Numbered from the stretch's first letter, positions 11,120 through 22,560 are shown. The stretch is 64,000 nucleotides of DNA from Odontocerum albicorne (GCA_949825065.1 OX463844.1:27127056-27191055), one strand, 5' to 3'. Numbers and translations are program-made. The notes: generated by a model from the letters alone, not told the origin.

Positions 11120-12522
11120 TCCATCACATTCACTCAGACCTTGGTCGTGCAGCACAGGTCAAGATAGGACGAATAAGGGTTTTATAAAGGAGGAGCTTAT
11201 TTTTGGGTGAAAGGAAGCTGCGTCGATGAAATATCGAACTGATAGCCCCTATGTCTTTGTGACCCTTCTGTCTGATGGTATTGAGATGGGTTTTTCACGT
11301 CAGTCGCCGGTCGAGATGCAGGCCGATATATTTAACCACGTCCTGCCACTCAGCCAGGCAACCACCGATGAATAAGAGCATCGACGGCACTCTTTCCTTG
11401 ATTTTACGGGAGAACATGATGGCCTCAACTTTGGCGTCATTGATTTTGAGTCTCCAGTCCTGGTAGTATTTCTCAAGGATCTCAAGAGCAATCTGAAGAC
11501 GGCGACCAGCTCGATCCACCTTGTGTGACGATGCGTAGCATGCCGCATCGTCAGCAAAGAGTGCGAGCTTACAGTTTGGGGGAGTAGGTATGTCGTGTGT
11601 GTAGATGTTAAATAGACATGGTCCAAGTATACTGCCTTGGGGGACACCCATAGGGATAGGCCTGGTGGATGACGTAGAATGATGAGTAGAATGATGGTGA
11701 CTGTGAAACTTTTATTGGAAAGGTAGGATTGAAGTAGTTTCACAAGATAGAGTGGAGTGTCAGTAAGGAGAAGTTTGTGGAGAAGGCCATCGTGCCAGTA
11801 TCAAAAGCCTTCTCAAGGTCCAGCAGTACCATGCCAGTATTTCTGTTCCTATTGAAGCCCATCGACACGTCTTCCATGACACGGGTAAGTTGCTGGACCG
11901 TGTTGTGTCTTGTCCTAAATCCAAATCGCTCATGAGGGAATGTATTATTGGTTTCGTGATGGAACACTAACCTTGAGGCAACCACTCTCTCAAGGATCTT
12001 GCCAAGACCTGGAAGAAGGCTGATAGGTCTGTAGCTAGTTGGATTTTTGGTAGGTTTATTTGGCTAGTGGATAGGAACAATATTGTTTTTTTTTCCAAAT
12101 ACTCGGAAAAAAGCCATTAAGGAGTGAGGCATTTATTATTTTAGTAAGAAAAATCCTCGCTTTGAGTGGTGTTTAAGAAGGCTATTGTGTATATTGTCGG
12201 GACCGGGTGCTTTTTGTGTGTTAAGTCTGTCAAGGATACGACCAATTTTGGACAGGGTGCAAAGTTGCACCTCGTTTCGGTTGGTCGGGGAGTAATCAAA
12301 GCTGGCGAGAGTGTCCTCGACAGCTTTGTTGACATCAACATTTCCAAGGCTGGAAGTGATTGAGTACGTATTCTTGTAAGCGTCCGCCAAGGCATTGGCC
12401 TTGTCAATTCCAGAAACAGCCAGCCCTGAGGCTGTGCGCAGAGGTGGTTTGCTTTGAGACGAGCACTTGATACCCTTGACGACTCGCCAGAGAGTACCAT
12501 TACCCTGTTCTAGGGCCGCCAA
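11120..12522 (-). pseudogene. Jockey-type reverse transcriptase, frameshifted
   Basis: Consecutive frames give the fingers region (NTQKAPGPDNIHNSLLKHH, end of ORF 12522-12136), the motif A region (FGFRTRHNTVQQL and MVLLDLEKAFD, in ORF 11985-11740), GVPQGSILGP (residues 2-11 of ORF 11651-11295), the catalytic motif C FADD (residues 32-35) and the thumb region VKYIGLHLDRRLT, followed in another frame by NKLLLYKTLIRPIL. At least four frame changes and several stops interrupt it. Motif A and motif C Asp residues survive, but the protein cannot be made. The C-terminal part is deleted. Confidence 0.85.
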
Positions 12523-12691
12523 TGTTTTATGCTATAGCTGGTTTTTAAGTAGGCGGATTTATTTTTTGATTTCATCTTGGAGGACGTTTTGAAGTGTTTT
12601 GTCACGTTTGTCTAGTGTACGTCTGTAGGTCTGTCTTTGTTTGTTTTTTTTAGAGATATAACGAGTTTGATATTGATATGAGGAGTAAGAG

Positions 12692-13129
12692 TTATTTAGT
12701 ATGGAATGACAATTTTGAGGGAACATTTTCATCACGAGCATTATGGATGAAGGTGGAGATGGTATCTATCGCGGCATCGATGTCCTGTGAGCTCACCAGA
12801 GTTTCAGGTGATAGACAGAGCTGGTTGTGGAGGTAGGCTTTGTAACCCTTCCAGTTAGCATTGGCGTAGTCGTACTGCTCCCTGAGGCTAGCAATCGGCC
12901 TCACTCCCAATGTGAAGCAGACTGGGAGGTGGTCTGACGAGAGAGCTTCTAGAACAGTCAAACCAGAGATGTTAGGGTAGTTTTTGTCTACGGCAATATC
13001 CAGTGTAGAAGGACTACGGGGGTTGGTGAAACAGGTATGTTGATTTGGATAGAGTATTTGACAGTTGTGGTTTTCCATATAATTGTACAGCGTCGTTCCG
13101 TTCGGGTTAGCTCTCAAGCAGAAATCCAT
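12692..13129 (-). pseudogene. APE endonuclease C-terminal fragment of the jockey-type LINE
   Basis: The 145-residue open frame keeps the end of an apurinic-type endonuclease: FTNPRSPSTLDIAV, then LSSDHLPVCFTL, where the SDHLPV motif holds the last catalytic His. It continues into the linker toward the reverse transcriptase (YANANWKGYKAYLHNQL). The N-terminal catalytic residues are missing because of the deletion at about 13130. Confidence 0.8.
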
Positions 13130-13130
13130 T

Positions 13131-13620
13131 CATCCTAAAAAACCCGGGAGGGTTTATACCCTTGGGCGGCCAGATCAGCCGCGACGTCATATACCGGGAG
13201 CTCTGAGAGGTCCCTGATGACAGTTCACTTGCTGCGCTCCACCTCCGTGGTGAACGTGTGGAAGGGTGCCTGGGTCCCTCTCAGGCCGGCCACGAGAGTT
13301 TCATGGTCCTCCAACGTTGAGCAGTTGACAGCTGCACGGTATCTCCCTCTGTAAGAGAGCGTGATGCCCGCTTTTGTAAAAGATTTGGCCATATTTATTA
13401 TCTGGTCATGGGTTCTGTCCCCTAGAGTGATAATTACCGGGGGGATCTTCAAGGTATTCCTTTTTATTGGCGCTCGGAAACCAGGTGTTCCTAGGGCGTC
13501 TCCGACCTCCGGGAGTGCCTCGAATCAGTATTGCCTCGGTAGCGGTTGAGCCGGGACTGGAGTTGATTGTTTAACTTCATTGCGTGGAGTGATCCACGCA
13601 CTGGAGTTGCTGGTGCTGGT
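13131..13620 (-). pseudogene. ORF1 (gag-like) fragment of the jockey-type LINE
   Basis: The open part 13452-13225 reads KIPPVIITLGDRTHDQIINM, then GRYRAAVNCSTLEDHETLV and QAPFHTFTTEVE. After one stop it continues VIRDLSELPVYDVAADLAAQ, the pattern of insect jockey ORF1 proteins just upstream of their CCHC zinc knuckles. A Ser/Thr/Pro-rich stretch precedes it (to about 13620). The knuckles are not found, so the end of ORF1 is lost in the same deletion as the endonuclease. Confidence 0.7.
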
Positions 13621-13637
13621 GTTTGCAGCTACATCAG

Positions 13638-13795
13638 GACGATTTAGCTTGTAAGCCACCTATCTTCCAGCCCGAGGGCTGCGGGTTCGATTTAAAAAAT
13701 ATGCAAGCTGGTTTTTACTGAAGCCTTGTTCAGATACCTCTCTGATAGGTTGAAAGAGATCGACATGTGCCAATAAACCTGACAGATTGTACTGT
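13638..13795 (+). repeat. SINE family 1 copy
   Basis: A tRNA-like head with a B box 'gcgggttcgattt' (near 13682), a T-rich middle and the family tail 'ttgaaagagatcgacatgtg' then 'ccaataaacctgacag'. Compare the full copy at 56718-56898. It abuts the 5' border of the LINE at 10838-13635. Confidence 0.65.
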
Positions 13796-14084
13796 ATTCA
13801 ACGGAAGGTAATATTAAACTAAATAGGAGGAAATTATTAGCCTACTTGATGACATATTATTTTAGTAAATTACTTGAATTCTCGAAAATTGAATAATTTA
13901 GCATAAAACGGTTTCCTTTTCCCCAGAACAATGTTTAAAATATGTGCTTTTTTTATTACCTTAACATTATAGATGGCCATGATAAAAATATGTTTTTTTA
14001 AATAATTTGGTCAAGAGCTGTTTCCCGAACATAACAATCACCTCAAGAGCGCTTCCTAATAAAACCAACAAAAAGGGGAAGGTT

Positions 14085-14145
14085 GAACATTTGTTGGTTT
14101 TTAAGCTGTCAGGTGGCAATCTCTTCCAATCAAACTGATAAAATA
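14085..14145 (-). repeat. SINE family 1 tail
   Basis: The minus strand reads 'agtttgattggaagagattg' then 'ccacctgacagctta', the 3' tail of SINE family 1. The head is missing. Confidence 0.55.
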
Positions 14146-14554
14146 AAGGAACTTACGTGGTCGAAACAATTGCGCAAAATTCATAAACAATATTAAATTA
14201 TAAAAATAAAAGTGATGTATAATCAATCAAAGGAAAAACGAAAGGATGATGGAAAGGCCAAAAAACAGGAATGATTCTAGTTTAAAAGCATTCAGGCTAG
14301 ATAAATTGAGATGTAAAATGGCCTAAGAGTAAAACATGCCCGGAAGTAAAACCGCCAGAAGTCAAACCTGGGGTGCCCGCTTGCTTACCATAAATGTGAA
14401 CCGAAATATAACTGCCGCAGACAAATTGTATCAAAAGACGAACACATCTACATAAATAATTCGTAAGAGTTGGTTTTAAGTATAGCTAATATGAATTTGA
14501 TATTTTATTATCTAAATCTTGTTAATCAAATTATCAACCCTTAATATATATTGT

Positions 14555-14745
14555 ATTTGACGACCTTCGTGACCTAATTGGTAAAACGCTTGACTTTCAC
14601 CAGGAGGACAACAATACTTGGAGTCGAAAAGTATGTGTGCGAGTGTTATTATATCTTAATGTGTGGTAGTGCGCGAGTTCAGTATATAATCCAGTGGTTC
14701 TAAACGCGAAAACTCGATTAAATGAACTGAAGACAATATTTTCTC
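14555..14745 (+). repeat. SINE family 2 copy
   Basis: The tRNA-like A box ('cgtgacctaattggtaaaac') is followed by the body landmarks 'gtgtgcgagtgttatt', 'agtgcgcgagttc', 'ccagtggttctaa' and 'aactcgattaaatgaactga'. These occur in the same order in the longer copy at 24905-25215. The B box is decayed. Confidence 0.6.
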
Positions 14746-14904
14746 CACCCCAAATTACCAATTTGGAAGCGTCGAAGGGTATCACACGCTTCGAATAAAT
14801 GTTGAATTTGTTTGTACATTTTAAATCAAAGTTGAATAAATTTTAAATTATAGCGTAGGAAATATCATTTCGGGCTTTTTATTTTATTACTTATCAAAAT
14901 CGTT

Positions 14905-15140
14905 AAATGAATGAAGAGCGAGGAAGAGATATATAGTGGAAAGAGTGGGAGAAGATAGTTGGAGAGATTTAAGAAGTATGATAAATAGGAGAGCATACAC
15001 ATACTCGTATATAACGGAAATGTATAGATGTGGATGAGGCAAAAGCTGTGTGCATGGATAGAAAGATTGGCGTCGAGATCTGTCTTCTTAGCATACCTCA
15101 AAAGGAATATGGTATAATGGTGCATATGTACATGTATGAG
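14905..15140 (+). mobile_element. LINE family L 3' end
   Basis: Diverged family L sequence: 'gatagttggagagatttaag', a 'tgtatagatgtggatgaggc' block corresponding to the usual 'tgtatggatgtagaagaggc', 'aagctgtgtgcatggataga' and the end 'tcaaaaggaatatggtataa'. Confidence 0.5.
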
Positions 15141-15144
15141 TTTT

Positions 15145-16024
15145 AATACATATCATAGTAAAATAAGTATAAACCACACATAGTTTTCATCACTTTTTCT
15201 TGAATCTACTGGATCAAATATCAGGATATTTCGTATACCTTATGTAATCAAGATGAAAATGAAAAACATAACACCGTGGGAAAGTATGGATATTAAGTAA
15301 TTAACATTTTTTTAAATCTTGGGAGAAAAGACTTTCAAACATGTTCCACAAATTCATTAAATCAGATTCATAATCAAAAGGTTGACCATCTTCATACCAA
15401 ACAACCTATCCATAATATACTTGAATAGAAAATGTAGATGCACTTGGTCCACAAGTAGTTACTGTTTATACTCATTTGATATCTCTGACCAAGTATATGA
15501 TCCGGTTTCAATTAATGAAGTAACTCTTCCAGTAGTCAGGCACTTAATCAACATTTCATTTCATCCTACCTTGATCGATGATAAATTCATATTTAAATGC
15601 ACACCAGGGTTTAGTAAAGACCTTCTACTCATTAACTTTCCATTAGAGTACGTGATTATTAATGTCGTATAATGGCTTCATGACACAGAAACAGTTCCAC
15701 GCGATGGTCATGCGCAGACAAGATATTTGACCTGAAAATGAACCCATTTTGAGGACAATGCCTTGAAGGATATACATTTGGACACAACATTTTTTTTGTG
15801 TCACGGTACGTATATAAAAATGAAATTTGTTCCAGTTATGCAAAAACGTGACAGTTAATGAAGTGAGCGTATAAATTTGACGCGGAAAACAACGCGGTTA
15901 AATTTAAACCTCAGTTGCAGAACTATTAAAATCGCTTTCATACTACGAGTAATTCACTCTGTCGAATCGACAAACCATGGAGTTTCGTGATCGATCTCAC
16001 AAAAATTTGGTCAAATTACATACC
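15145..16024. other. Unassigned, with one 96-codon open frame
   Basis: A plus-strand frame at 15382-15672 (containing VYDPVSINEVTLPVVRHL and FHPTLIDDKFIFKCTPGF) is longer than most chance ORFs here, but matches no family I recognise and has no splice or start context to support it. The rest is AT-rich. Confidence 0.3.
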
Positions 16025-16170
16025 ATCATGCCATTTCCCTATCGGGGTAGGCAGAGAGGACCAAACGTCATATTTTGCTATCTCGACACACACATCTTTA
16101 ACCTCTTCTACATCCATACAACTTCTACAATTTCTTTAACTTTCGACGTTTCCTTGTCTCAGAATATAAG
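16025..16170 (-). mobile_element. LINE family L 3' end
   Basis: The minus strand reads 'agttgtatggatgtagaaga', 'gatgtgtgtgtcgagatag' and ends 'ctaccccgatagggaaatgg' then 'catgatggtatg', the diagnostic end of family L. Confidence 0.6.
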
Positions 16171-16774
16171 GTTAAATTAATTTATTTAAATTAAATTATC
16201 GATTTACCTTAGAGATATGAGTCGCATGGGATGTCATTATTATTTATTTATAAACCAAACTAAGACACTGTATACAAAAAACCTATTTTCTGATAAAAAA
16301 AATTTTACAATATTACCATCAATAAAAATATAAATTGATAAGGCAACATTACAGCAAACTTATTTCTTGACTTAATCGAATTGTATTATACTATACGTAA
16401 AAATATTTTTATGCTTGAAAGTGTAAAATTTTCAAATGTAATTTTGATATTAATTTATTTAAAGGTATATAAACGTTTTAAATGTTTTATTAAAATAACT
16501 GAAAATATCGCTTTGTCAACTTAATTGATAACAAATTTAATTGGTTCATGGAATATATATAAAATAGCTGAAATAAAAGTATTCTTCCAACGCGTTTACT
16601 TTATGTTTTCAACTATAATTGATTTTTCATAACTCATTGCTCTGTACCAAATTTATTTGTTAATGTTTTTTTCCTGTTGACAAAGAGAATTATCTTAAAC
16701 CGACTCAAGTTTTACATTAGAAAAATAATTTGTTTTAAATATATACTTCTATTAGTTTAACCTTTTGAAGAACA
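16171..16774. other. AT-rich sequence, no gene seen
   Basis: Dense A/T runs; nothing identified. Confidence 0.45.
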
Positions 16775-16880
16775 CGGCCAGGAGGCATTATCGTATTCGG
16801 CTCCAATAAACGAGTTTCTGGGAATACTACTGCCCGTAGACAGGCAACAACACTCGCATTCATCTAGATTTCATTTCCAT
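16775..16880 (-). repeat. SINE family 2 fragment
   Basis: On the minus strand 'gaatgcgagtgttgttgcct', then 'aaactcgtttattggagccg' and 'aatacgataatgcc' match the 3' half of the family 2 copy at 24905-25215. Confidence 0.5.
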
Positions 16881-17044
16881 GGGAATATTGTTAAAATTAC
16901 ACTTGACAGAGGCAACCTATTTTTCTTTTTTAGATACCTTAAAAAATTTAACCCAAAGCTCTCCGGTGCAAGACAAACATCTAACCAACGAGGTAGTTAC
17001 CTGCATCAACATTGACTTACTTCTTAACACAATTTCTTAGACTT

Positions 17045-17130
17045 AGTTGGAACGCTCATCTTCCAGCCCAGGATATTCATATTCGATTCCCAATGATGCT
17101 CATAAGATGAGTCCTAGGCTTGTTTATTTA
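17045..17130 (+). repeat. SINE head fragment (family 1 type)
   Basis: 'gacttagttggaacgctcat' resembles an A box, followed by 'cttccagcccagg' and a decayed B box 'tattcgattccc'. It resembles the head at 13638-13795. No tail was found. Confidence 0.4.
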
Positions 17131-19107
17131 CAACAGGTAGTTTTAATACAATATATTTCTAGTTGCATTGAAAAAATACAACACGACAAGAAGCTCATCA
17201 GGTTTCCCTAGTTGCAATAAAATGCATAGAAAACACTTTTTCACATTTTATCTTTTCGATGGCGAATTTTAACATACAACTTATACTGTTGATCTGTATT
17301 TATAAAAAAATAAACATTATACACATATGAAACCTGAATTTTTTTTAAAATACAAATTATTTTTCTTGTTTATTTACAAAAAAAACAAATAAAATATTTG
17401 AAACATAATGGTTTTTTCAATTTTTTACTAATGGCAATTTACTTGACACAATCAATATAAGTAATCGAATTTAAAATACCCATCGAAACACTCATATGCT
17501 TGTTTATGAACGATTTTTGACAGCAGTATTTGTACATACGAATGCACATTGTCTGCAAAAGTTTTTTTTCTGGTTTTCGTCCATTTTTAATTATGTACTG
17601 ATAATAATATGTGACAAATACTGTATATAGTTCGGAAATTCTAAGATGAGTCCTGTGACAGCTCACAAATTCGCCCCAATATAACCTTATGTAATGTATT
17701 TACCTAAATAACTTGCTATTTATTAGAATTGAGGCTTATATTAATGTTGATAAAATAATTAAAATTACTGAACAGCGTTACAAGGCTCCTAGATTTTCCG
17801 AACTATAGTAGCATTACCATGAGCTAAAACATTGTTTAATGCAATAAAAAAATATACAAAAAAAAAAAACAATTTACCTCCCAAATAATATACTATCTGT
17901 CATGATGGATAGATTTACTAGCCTCATAGAAAATATTACAAACAAATCGTCCTCTCAACGAAAACTGTGCTTTGCCAAAGATTGAGTGACTCAATAGGTA
18001 TTATGACATCACAACACATTCAATCAATCACGGCGTATTTTCAATAGTTTTACATTCTCTCAACATCAACAATTATTTATTTCATAGTCAATAAAACAAA
18101 ATACGAGTATTTAAGATTCAAGAAAAGTTCATATTTACTCTTATTGAAAACTATTATTATTTACCTGTGGATAACAAATAACCTTGTCCCATTTAGATTG
18201 CACAAGAATAAAAAATATTCAATCTGTTCGATATACGTAATAATGCTCTCAAAACATATACTACAATCGTTTTAAATTGACCTAATAACATCATTCGGAT
18301 TCTTCAAAATGGGGTCATCACACTTGTTTTTAAATACGGATTCTGAAATTTCATTGAATAATAAAATGTTTTACTGCATATATTCAAATCACTCAGAGAG
18401 TCAAACTTTTCTATCACAACATACATATTTTGATTTCTCAATATTCATACGCCAAGAATAATGCTATTTTTTTTTGCAAAATATACTGATGTTTTAAGCT
18501 TACAATCTTAGTTACAATATAGTATTGTCCATTGACTGAAGTCTCCAATAGAACATCAAAGAATATATTAATAACGATTCGAATTTGGTATTTCTCAAAT
18601 GAAAATCTTTTTATAAATCGTCAATTATGTAAAACTGTCAGTCAATTGAATTGTAAGTTAAAAAAGCGTTATAAAAACACTGACAGAAAGTTTCCCAAAA
18701 AAAGGGAAATCGAGATACAAAGAAGGAACTGTTTAATAAATACCACCAGTATGATTTGTTCAACACTTTTTTAACGAAATAAATTTGGAGACTCGTATTA
18801 ATTGATAAATTTTGAATTCTCTTTGCACGGTTCATTGCCAAAATTCCAAAGGTATGCAAAGTTCCAAACTAGTCCAGTTGCGTAGCGTTTATTATTGGCG
18901 ACAGCAGTAGCGTGCATGCAAACGACAATATACCGGGCTGCGTTTTGCTTGGTAATATACCTTTCACCTAGTGGAAGGAACCGAACACATTAATCCAAAC
19001 GAACAAGGACTTTAATTCCTCGTATATACGAGTACATAGGTATTGTGAGCGGGAGATTCTTGAATTGAGGCAGCGCTCAATAGATCTGCAGGTGCTGAAG
19101 CTTGTCG
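17131..19107. other. AT-rich gene-poor stretch
   Basis: Two kilobases of AT-rich DNA with only small spurious ORFs (such as 17439-17666 and 18532-18774, which match nothing). No repeat recognised. Confidence 0.45.
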
Positions 19108-19175
19108 TCTAACGGTGACCTCCATGGCCTGATTGGTAAGGTGCTTATCTTCTACTCGGAAGGTTTAACATGTTT
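19108..19175 (+). repeat. SINE family 2 head
   Basis: 'cctccatggcctgattggta' then 'aggtgcttatcttctactcg' resembles the tRNA-like head of family 2 (compare 24910 and 14558). The body does not follow. Confidence 0.45.
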
Positions 19176-19249
19176 ATGAATTCATCGTAAAGGGTACTGT
19201 TATTTCTATGCGCGCGATGTAAGTAACGTTTCTACTCTTAAGGTTCTTA

Positions 19250-19575
19250 CCTACAAATGCCCGATTTATAGGTATCAATGTTACTTTTCAGGGAACACTC
19301 TAAAATATATCAATGCGGATATGTTTAAAACAACCAAACGAATGTTGAAAAATGTCAATGTTGATTAAAAATGTCAAAATTGTTTAAAAATGTCAACAAA
19401 CCAACCATATCAATGTTGCCAAAAAAAAATTAAGACTGGGTTCTACTATAGGGCAATTGCTATTATTTGACAACTGTTGTGAAATGAATTACATCTCAGA
19501 GTTCGACTGATTAATCAATTATGTTTTTTTTTTCAATATACTCGTACACTAAAAAACACAATGTTAAGTGATCTT
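19250..19575 (+). repeat. Unknown dispersed repeat R1, copy 1
   Basis: A 320-bp segment repeated in direct orientation at 21028-21285. Both begin 'aaatgcccgatt', contain 'aaaatatatcaatgcggata', 'actgggttctactatagggc' and 'ctcagagttcgactga', and end 'aacacaatgtt'. Copy 1 is longer because of an internal expansion of an 'aaaatgtcaa' motif (19350-19395). No coding potential and no TIRs were seen. Confidence 0.75.
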
Positions 19576-19639
19576 TCGATGTTGAAGTTGCTTTAGAAAT
19601 GTCACTTATTATCTACTCGTACATTACATGTTATTTTTT

Positions 19640-19735
19640 ATTTTTTTAAGCTGGCGAGTTTATTGCCATGTGGTAATCTCTTCCAACCAACCAGAAAGAT
19701 GTTTTTATAGGCCCTAAGTGAAAACCAGATTCTCT
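19640..19735 (-). repeat. SINE family 1 tail, well preserved
   Basis: The minus strand reads 'cacttagggcctataaaaac', 'tctggttggttggaagagat' and 'taccacatggcaataaactc' then 'gccagctt', nearly identical to the tail of the copy at 56718-56898. Confidence 0.75.
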
Positions 19736-19858
19736 ATATTACACTTATTTCTGATTCATACAAAATAAATAATATGATTTATCTACTCCTACCTGACATA
19801 TTATTCTCTATATTACACTTATTTCTGATTCATACAAAATAAACAATATGATTTATCT
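19729..19858. repeat. Tandem duplication, 74-bp period
   Basis: The segment beginning 'attctctatattacacttat' at 19729 is repeated at 19803 with one difference over about 56 bp (aataaataat versus aataaacaat). It starts inside the end of the neighbouring SINE. Confidence 0.8.
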
Positions 19859-20099
19859 TTTCATCTACCCAATACACAACATCATTTCATAATTAGGTCA
19901 TGAAAATAATATGCAGAAGTGACTATCTTAAAATTAGTTTTTGTTCATTATTTTTCCATTTGAAACGATGTAATTTGAAGAGTACATTCGATAACATTCC
20001 ATTTTAAAAGTAAATTCGTCACATGGGTGAACAGTGGAAGATTAAAGTAAGTTAGGAAATTCGCAATTTTGGTTGTATTTTTTCAGATAATAGAAGAGT

Positions 20100-20640
20100 T
20101 ACGAGAGCTATCGAATGGCGTGTAGCGATATGAAATAAAGTCTACCAGGGACTAAAATATATATACTCGAACCGGACAGTATCGAAATATGTAAAGATAA
20201 TAGTCCACAATAGTTTTTTAGTAACAATTTTGAAGTATGGGAGGGAAACATGGACGTGGAAAAATACTGGAAGGAGTCAAAAAATCTGTGGAAATGTATA
20301 CACTGAGAAGAATACATGAGGTGGCAATATATGATGAAATATAAAAATAAGTGTAGATGTGTTGAGTAAGATGAACAAGAGCACTCTAATATGGGTAAGG
20401 CGCGAATGAAGAAAGATTTACTAAACAAATACCAGAAAATATGAGTGGAAGGCGTTGTAGAGGAAGATCAAGGGCAGTATGGTTGAATCAAGTAATTATA
20501 TTTTGAAAGAAGAAAACGTATAAGAAGATGTATCGATGTATAAGGGGGTAAAGGATGTATATCGAGATCAGGAAATCTGGCACTCTATCATCTCTGCCTA
20601 CACCGACAAGGAAATATCGTGATCGTATGTATTATATAAA
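20100..20640 (+). mobile_element. LINE family L 3' region, one of the longest copies
   Basis: Plus-strand frames give LKYGRETWTW (the end of the reverse transcriptase palm/thumb region, usually a YGSETW-type motif), YTLRRIHEVAIYDEI, then SGRRCRGRSRAVWLNQV (about 20444-20494) and a terminal block 'cctacaccgacaaggaaata' then 'tcgtgatcgtatgtatt'. Numerous frameshifts. It shows that family L is a non-LTR retrotransposon truncated at its 5' end. Confidence 0.65.
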
Positions 20641-21027
20641 ATTAAATGTTCGAAAAAAACGAAAAACCGATTGAATTTTTGAATTCTTCAAGAGTTTTTT
20701 TTATAATGTTCGACATTTAGAGCTGATATATAATTTGAGCTGAGATATAATTTATGATGGCCACAATGACAAACATAAAACAACTTGTTAATCTGTGATC
20801 TTCATAATTTATATGTAAGATCTTCATAATTTAATAACATAAATAAACACAAAAATACAGTTACAACCAGAGTAGTAGTCGGTCTAAAATAAAACAAGAG
20901 AAAGAGAGGGAAATACGATAATGCCTGAATAAAAGCTTAGAAATTTGTTTTTTTTTATTTTGTACTTTTATTTGAACAGGATTTCATAGATATGCTACTA
21001 GAAACTCTAAATTGATATTATTGGAAC
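20641..21027. other. AT-rich sequence, no gene seen
   Basis: Contains small direct repeats ('tgatcttcataatttat') but no gene or recognised element. Confidence 0.4.
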
Positions 21028-21285
21028 AAATGCCCGATTAATGTGTATCAATGTTATTTTTCAGGGTACACTAAAATATATCAATGCGGATATGTTTAAA
21101 ACAACCATACGAATAAGTCAATGTTGCCCAAAAAATGTTATATAAAAAAAATAAGACTGGGTTCTACTATAGGGCAATAAGTCTTATTTGACAATTGTTG
21201 TGAAATGAATTACACCTCAGAGTTCGACTGACTAATCAATTATGTTTTTTTTTCAATATGCACTAAAAACACAATGTTGAGAGAT
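21028..21285 (+). repeat. Unknown dispersed repeat R1, copy 2
   Basis: Direct-orientation partner of 19250-19575, with the same landmarks in the same order but without the 'aaaatgtcaa' expansion. Boundaries are set by where similarity is lost on both sides. Confidence 0.75.
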
Positions 21286-21896
21286 TGTTATGTTTTTTAA
21301 TAAAAATAAGTAGTTATTTCATAAGGATTTCCTTTTCATCCTATTTCAATGGAAAAAATCTAATAAGTATTAAGAAATTTCACAGATATAACACACTAGT
21401 ACGGAAACATTTCTACGCAATTTATTTTCTTAAACTAACACTTACTAAGAAATAAATCCATATATCATAAAATTTTTGGTGTTTTAATTATTGGTAACCG
21501 TAAAAAATTCAAAAAATATTTCTTTGTGTTTTTGATATTTTTAAAGACTATTAATTATGATGGTTTTTAGTGATCTAGATTTATTTTTAACCTGAGAAAG
21601 TACGATCATATCACTTCATACCAGAAGGCGCTGAATTGGTTGAACGTGAGAAATGGATACCAAATTCACATACTAAATCTATTTTGTTAACTGTCTTAAC
21701 TGTTCTTAACTGTCACGCCGCCCCCTCTTATTTAGCCGAATTTTTTCAGCGTTTTTCCTATCATGAACTTGCGCTACGCTCAAAAAGATTGTTGATTGAC
21801 CTTCTCAGTTCACCGCTCTTATTTTTAACGTCGTCCTTTACTGGCCATGCAGTGACACTATAGAACCAGTTACAAACCAATAAGACTCGTTCCGTC
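21286..21896. other. Unassigned sequence
   Basis: An open frame at 21636-21863 matches nothing I recognise. The stretch around 21700-21860 is more GC-rich than the flanks and may belong to the element whose hairpin follows at 21897. Confidence 0.35.
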
Positions 21897-21980
21897 AGAA
21901 TTTTTCAGTCGCTTTTTAAAACACGCCAAGTGCTTTCAAAAGCACTTGGGGCGTGCTCTAAGAAGGGACTGAAAAATTCT
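21897..21980. repeat. 84-nt hairpin / inverted repeat
   Basis: The arms 'agaatttttcagtc' (21897-21910) and 'gactgaaaaattct' (21967-21980) are perfect complements. Inside them 'acacgcc-aagtgctttc' pairs with 'gcacttggggcgtg'. Such a fold could be the core of a MITE or a transcribed hairpin. No target duplication was identified. Confidence 0.7.
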
Positions 21981-22169
21981 TAATTTCTTGTCAGTAATAT
22001 AACGTGTTTCATTCCGATTTTTCTTTCCTCTCCACGATCCCTTCCTTTTCCTTTGATTGATGATATCTCACATTTACAATGTACGAGTATATGTTCATAA
22101 ATTTTATAAAGATGAATAATCATTTCAATATTGTTTTGCGACCATGTATCTTGCTTTATTTGCGTTTGT

Positions 22170-22410
22170 CTGATTTGTTAGAAGAGATTGCCGCCTGGTA
22201 ATAAGCGCGTCAGATCGCTTTTTTTTAATGAATTGTTAATAAATAAAAATAGTATGTCTATGTTCCAGCTCGGAAGTTGCGGGTTCGATTTCTGTTGATA
22301 CCCATTTTTTTAAAAGGGTTCTATGCAGGTTATTATCCACGACCTCTTTAACACATTTATGGTTGATTGGAAGCAAAATACCACATGGTACTAAGCCGAC
22401 CGGTTATACT
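22170..22410 (+). repeat. SINE family 1, tail fragment followed by a second copy
   Basis: A tail ('ttgttagaagagattgccgc' then 'ctggtaataagcgcgtcag') at about 22174-22213 is followed by a second copy with the B box 'ttgcgggttcgatttc' (22274-22289), a T-rich middle, and a decayed tail 'ggttgattggaagcaaaata' then 'ccacatgg'. Two SINEs in tandem, or one inserted near another. Confidence 0.6.
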
Positions 22411-22434
22411 TTATATAACGAAAGTGATTTATAA

Positions 22435-22560
22435 TAGCCGGTGAGTTTGCTAGTGTGCAAAGGATCACTTACTTTAAAAAATTACGGTACAGCTTCGCTT
22501 TCCAGCTGAATTGACGTTGGAATGGCGATAATTTAGAAAATTGCGTATATTGAGATTTGC
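22435..22560 (+). repeat. SINE family 3 body fragment
   Basis: 'gtgagtttgctagtgtgcaa', 'acagcttcgctttccagctg' and 'tgacgttggaatggcgataa' match in order the body and tail of the family 3 copy at 42415-42795 (minus). It lacks the head and follows directly on a family 1 SINE. Confidence 0.55.

Larger units (their letters stand above)
10838..13635 (-). mobile_element. Jockey-type LINE, internally deleted
   Basis: Read on the minus strand the order is an ORF1 (gag-like) part, an endonuclease C-terminal part, a reverse transcriptase, an AT-rich 3' UTR and an A-rich end (the T-run at 10848-10860 on the plus strand). The ORF1-to-endonuclease junction at about 13130 skips most of the endonuclease, and the reverse transcriptase ends abruptly at about 11120 before the 3' UTR, so at least two internal deletions have occurred. 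Base composition is clearly more GC-rich than the flanks. The order of domains and RT motif style fit the jockey clade. A SINE lies at its 5' border (13640). Confidence 0.8.

Noticed and set aside
15382..15672. 96-codon plus-strand frame as a gene
   Set aside because: No recognisable domain, no splice context and amino-acid use close to translated AT-rich DNA; left as unassigned.
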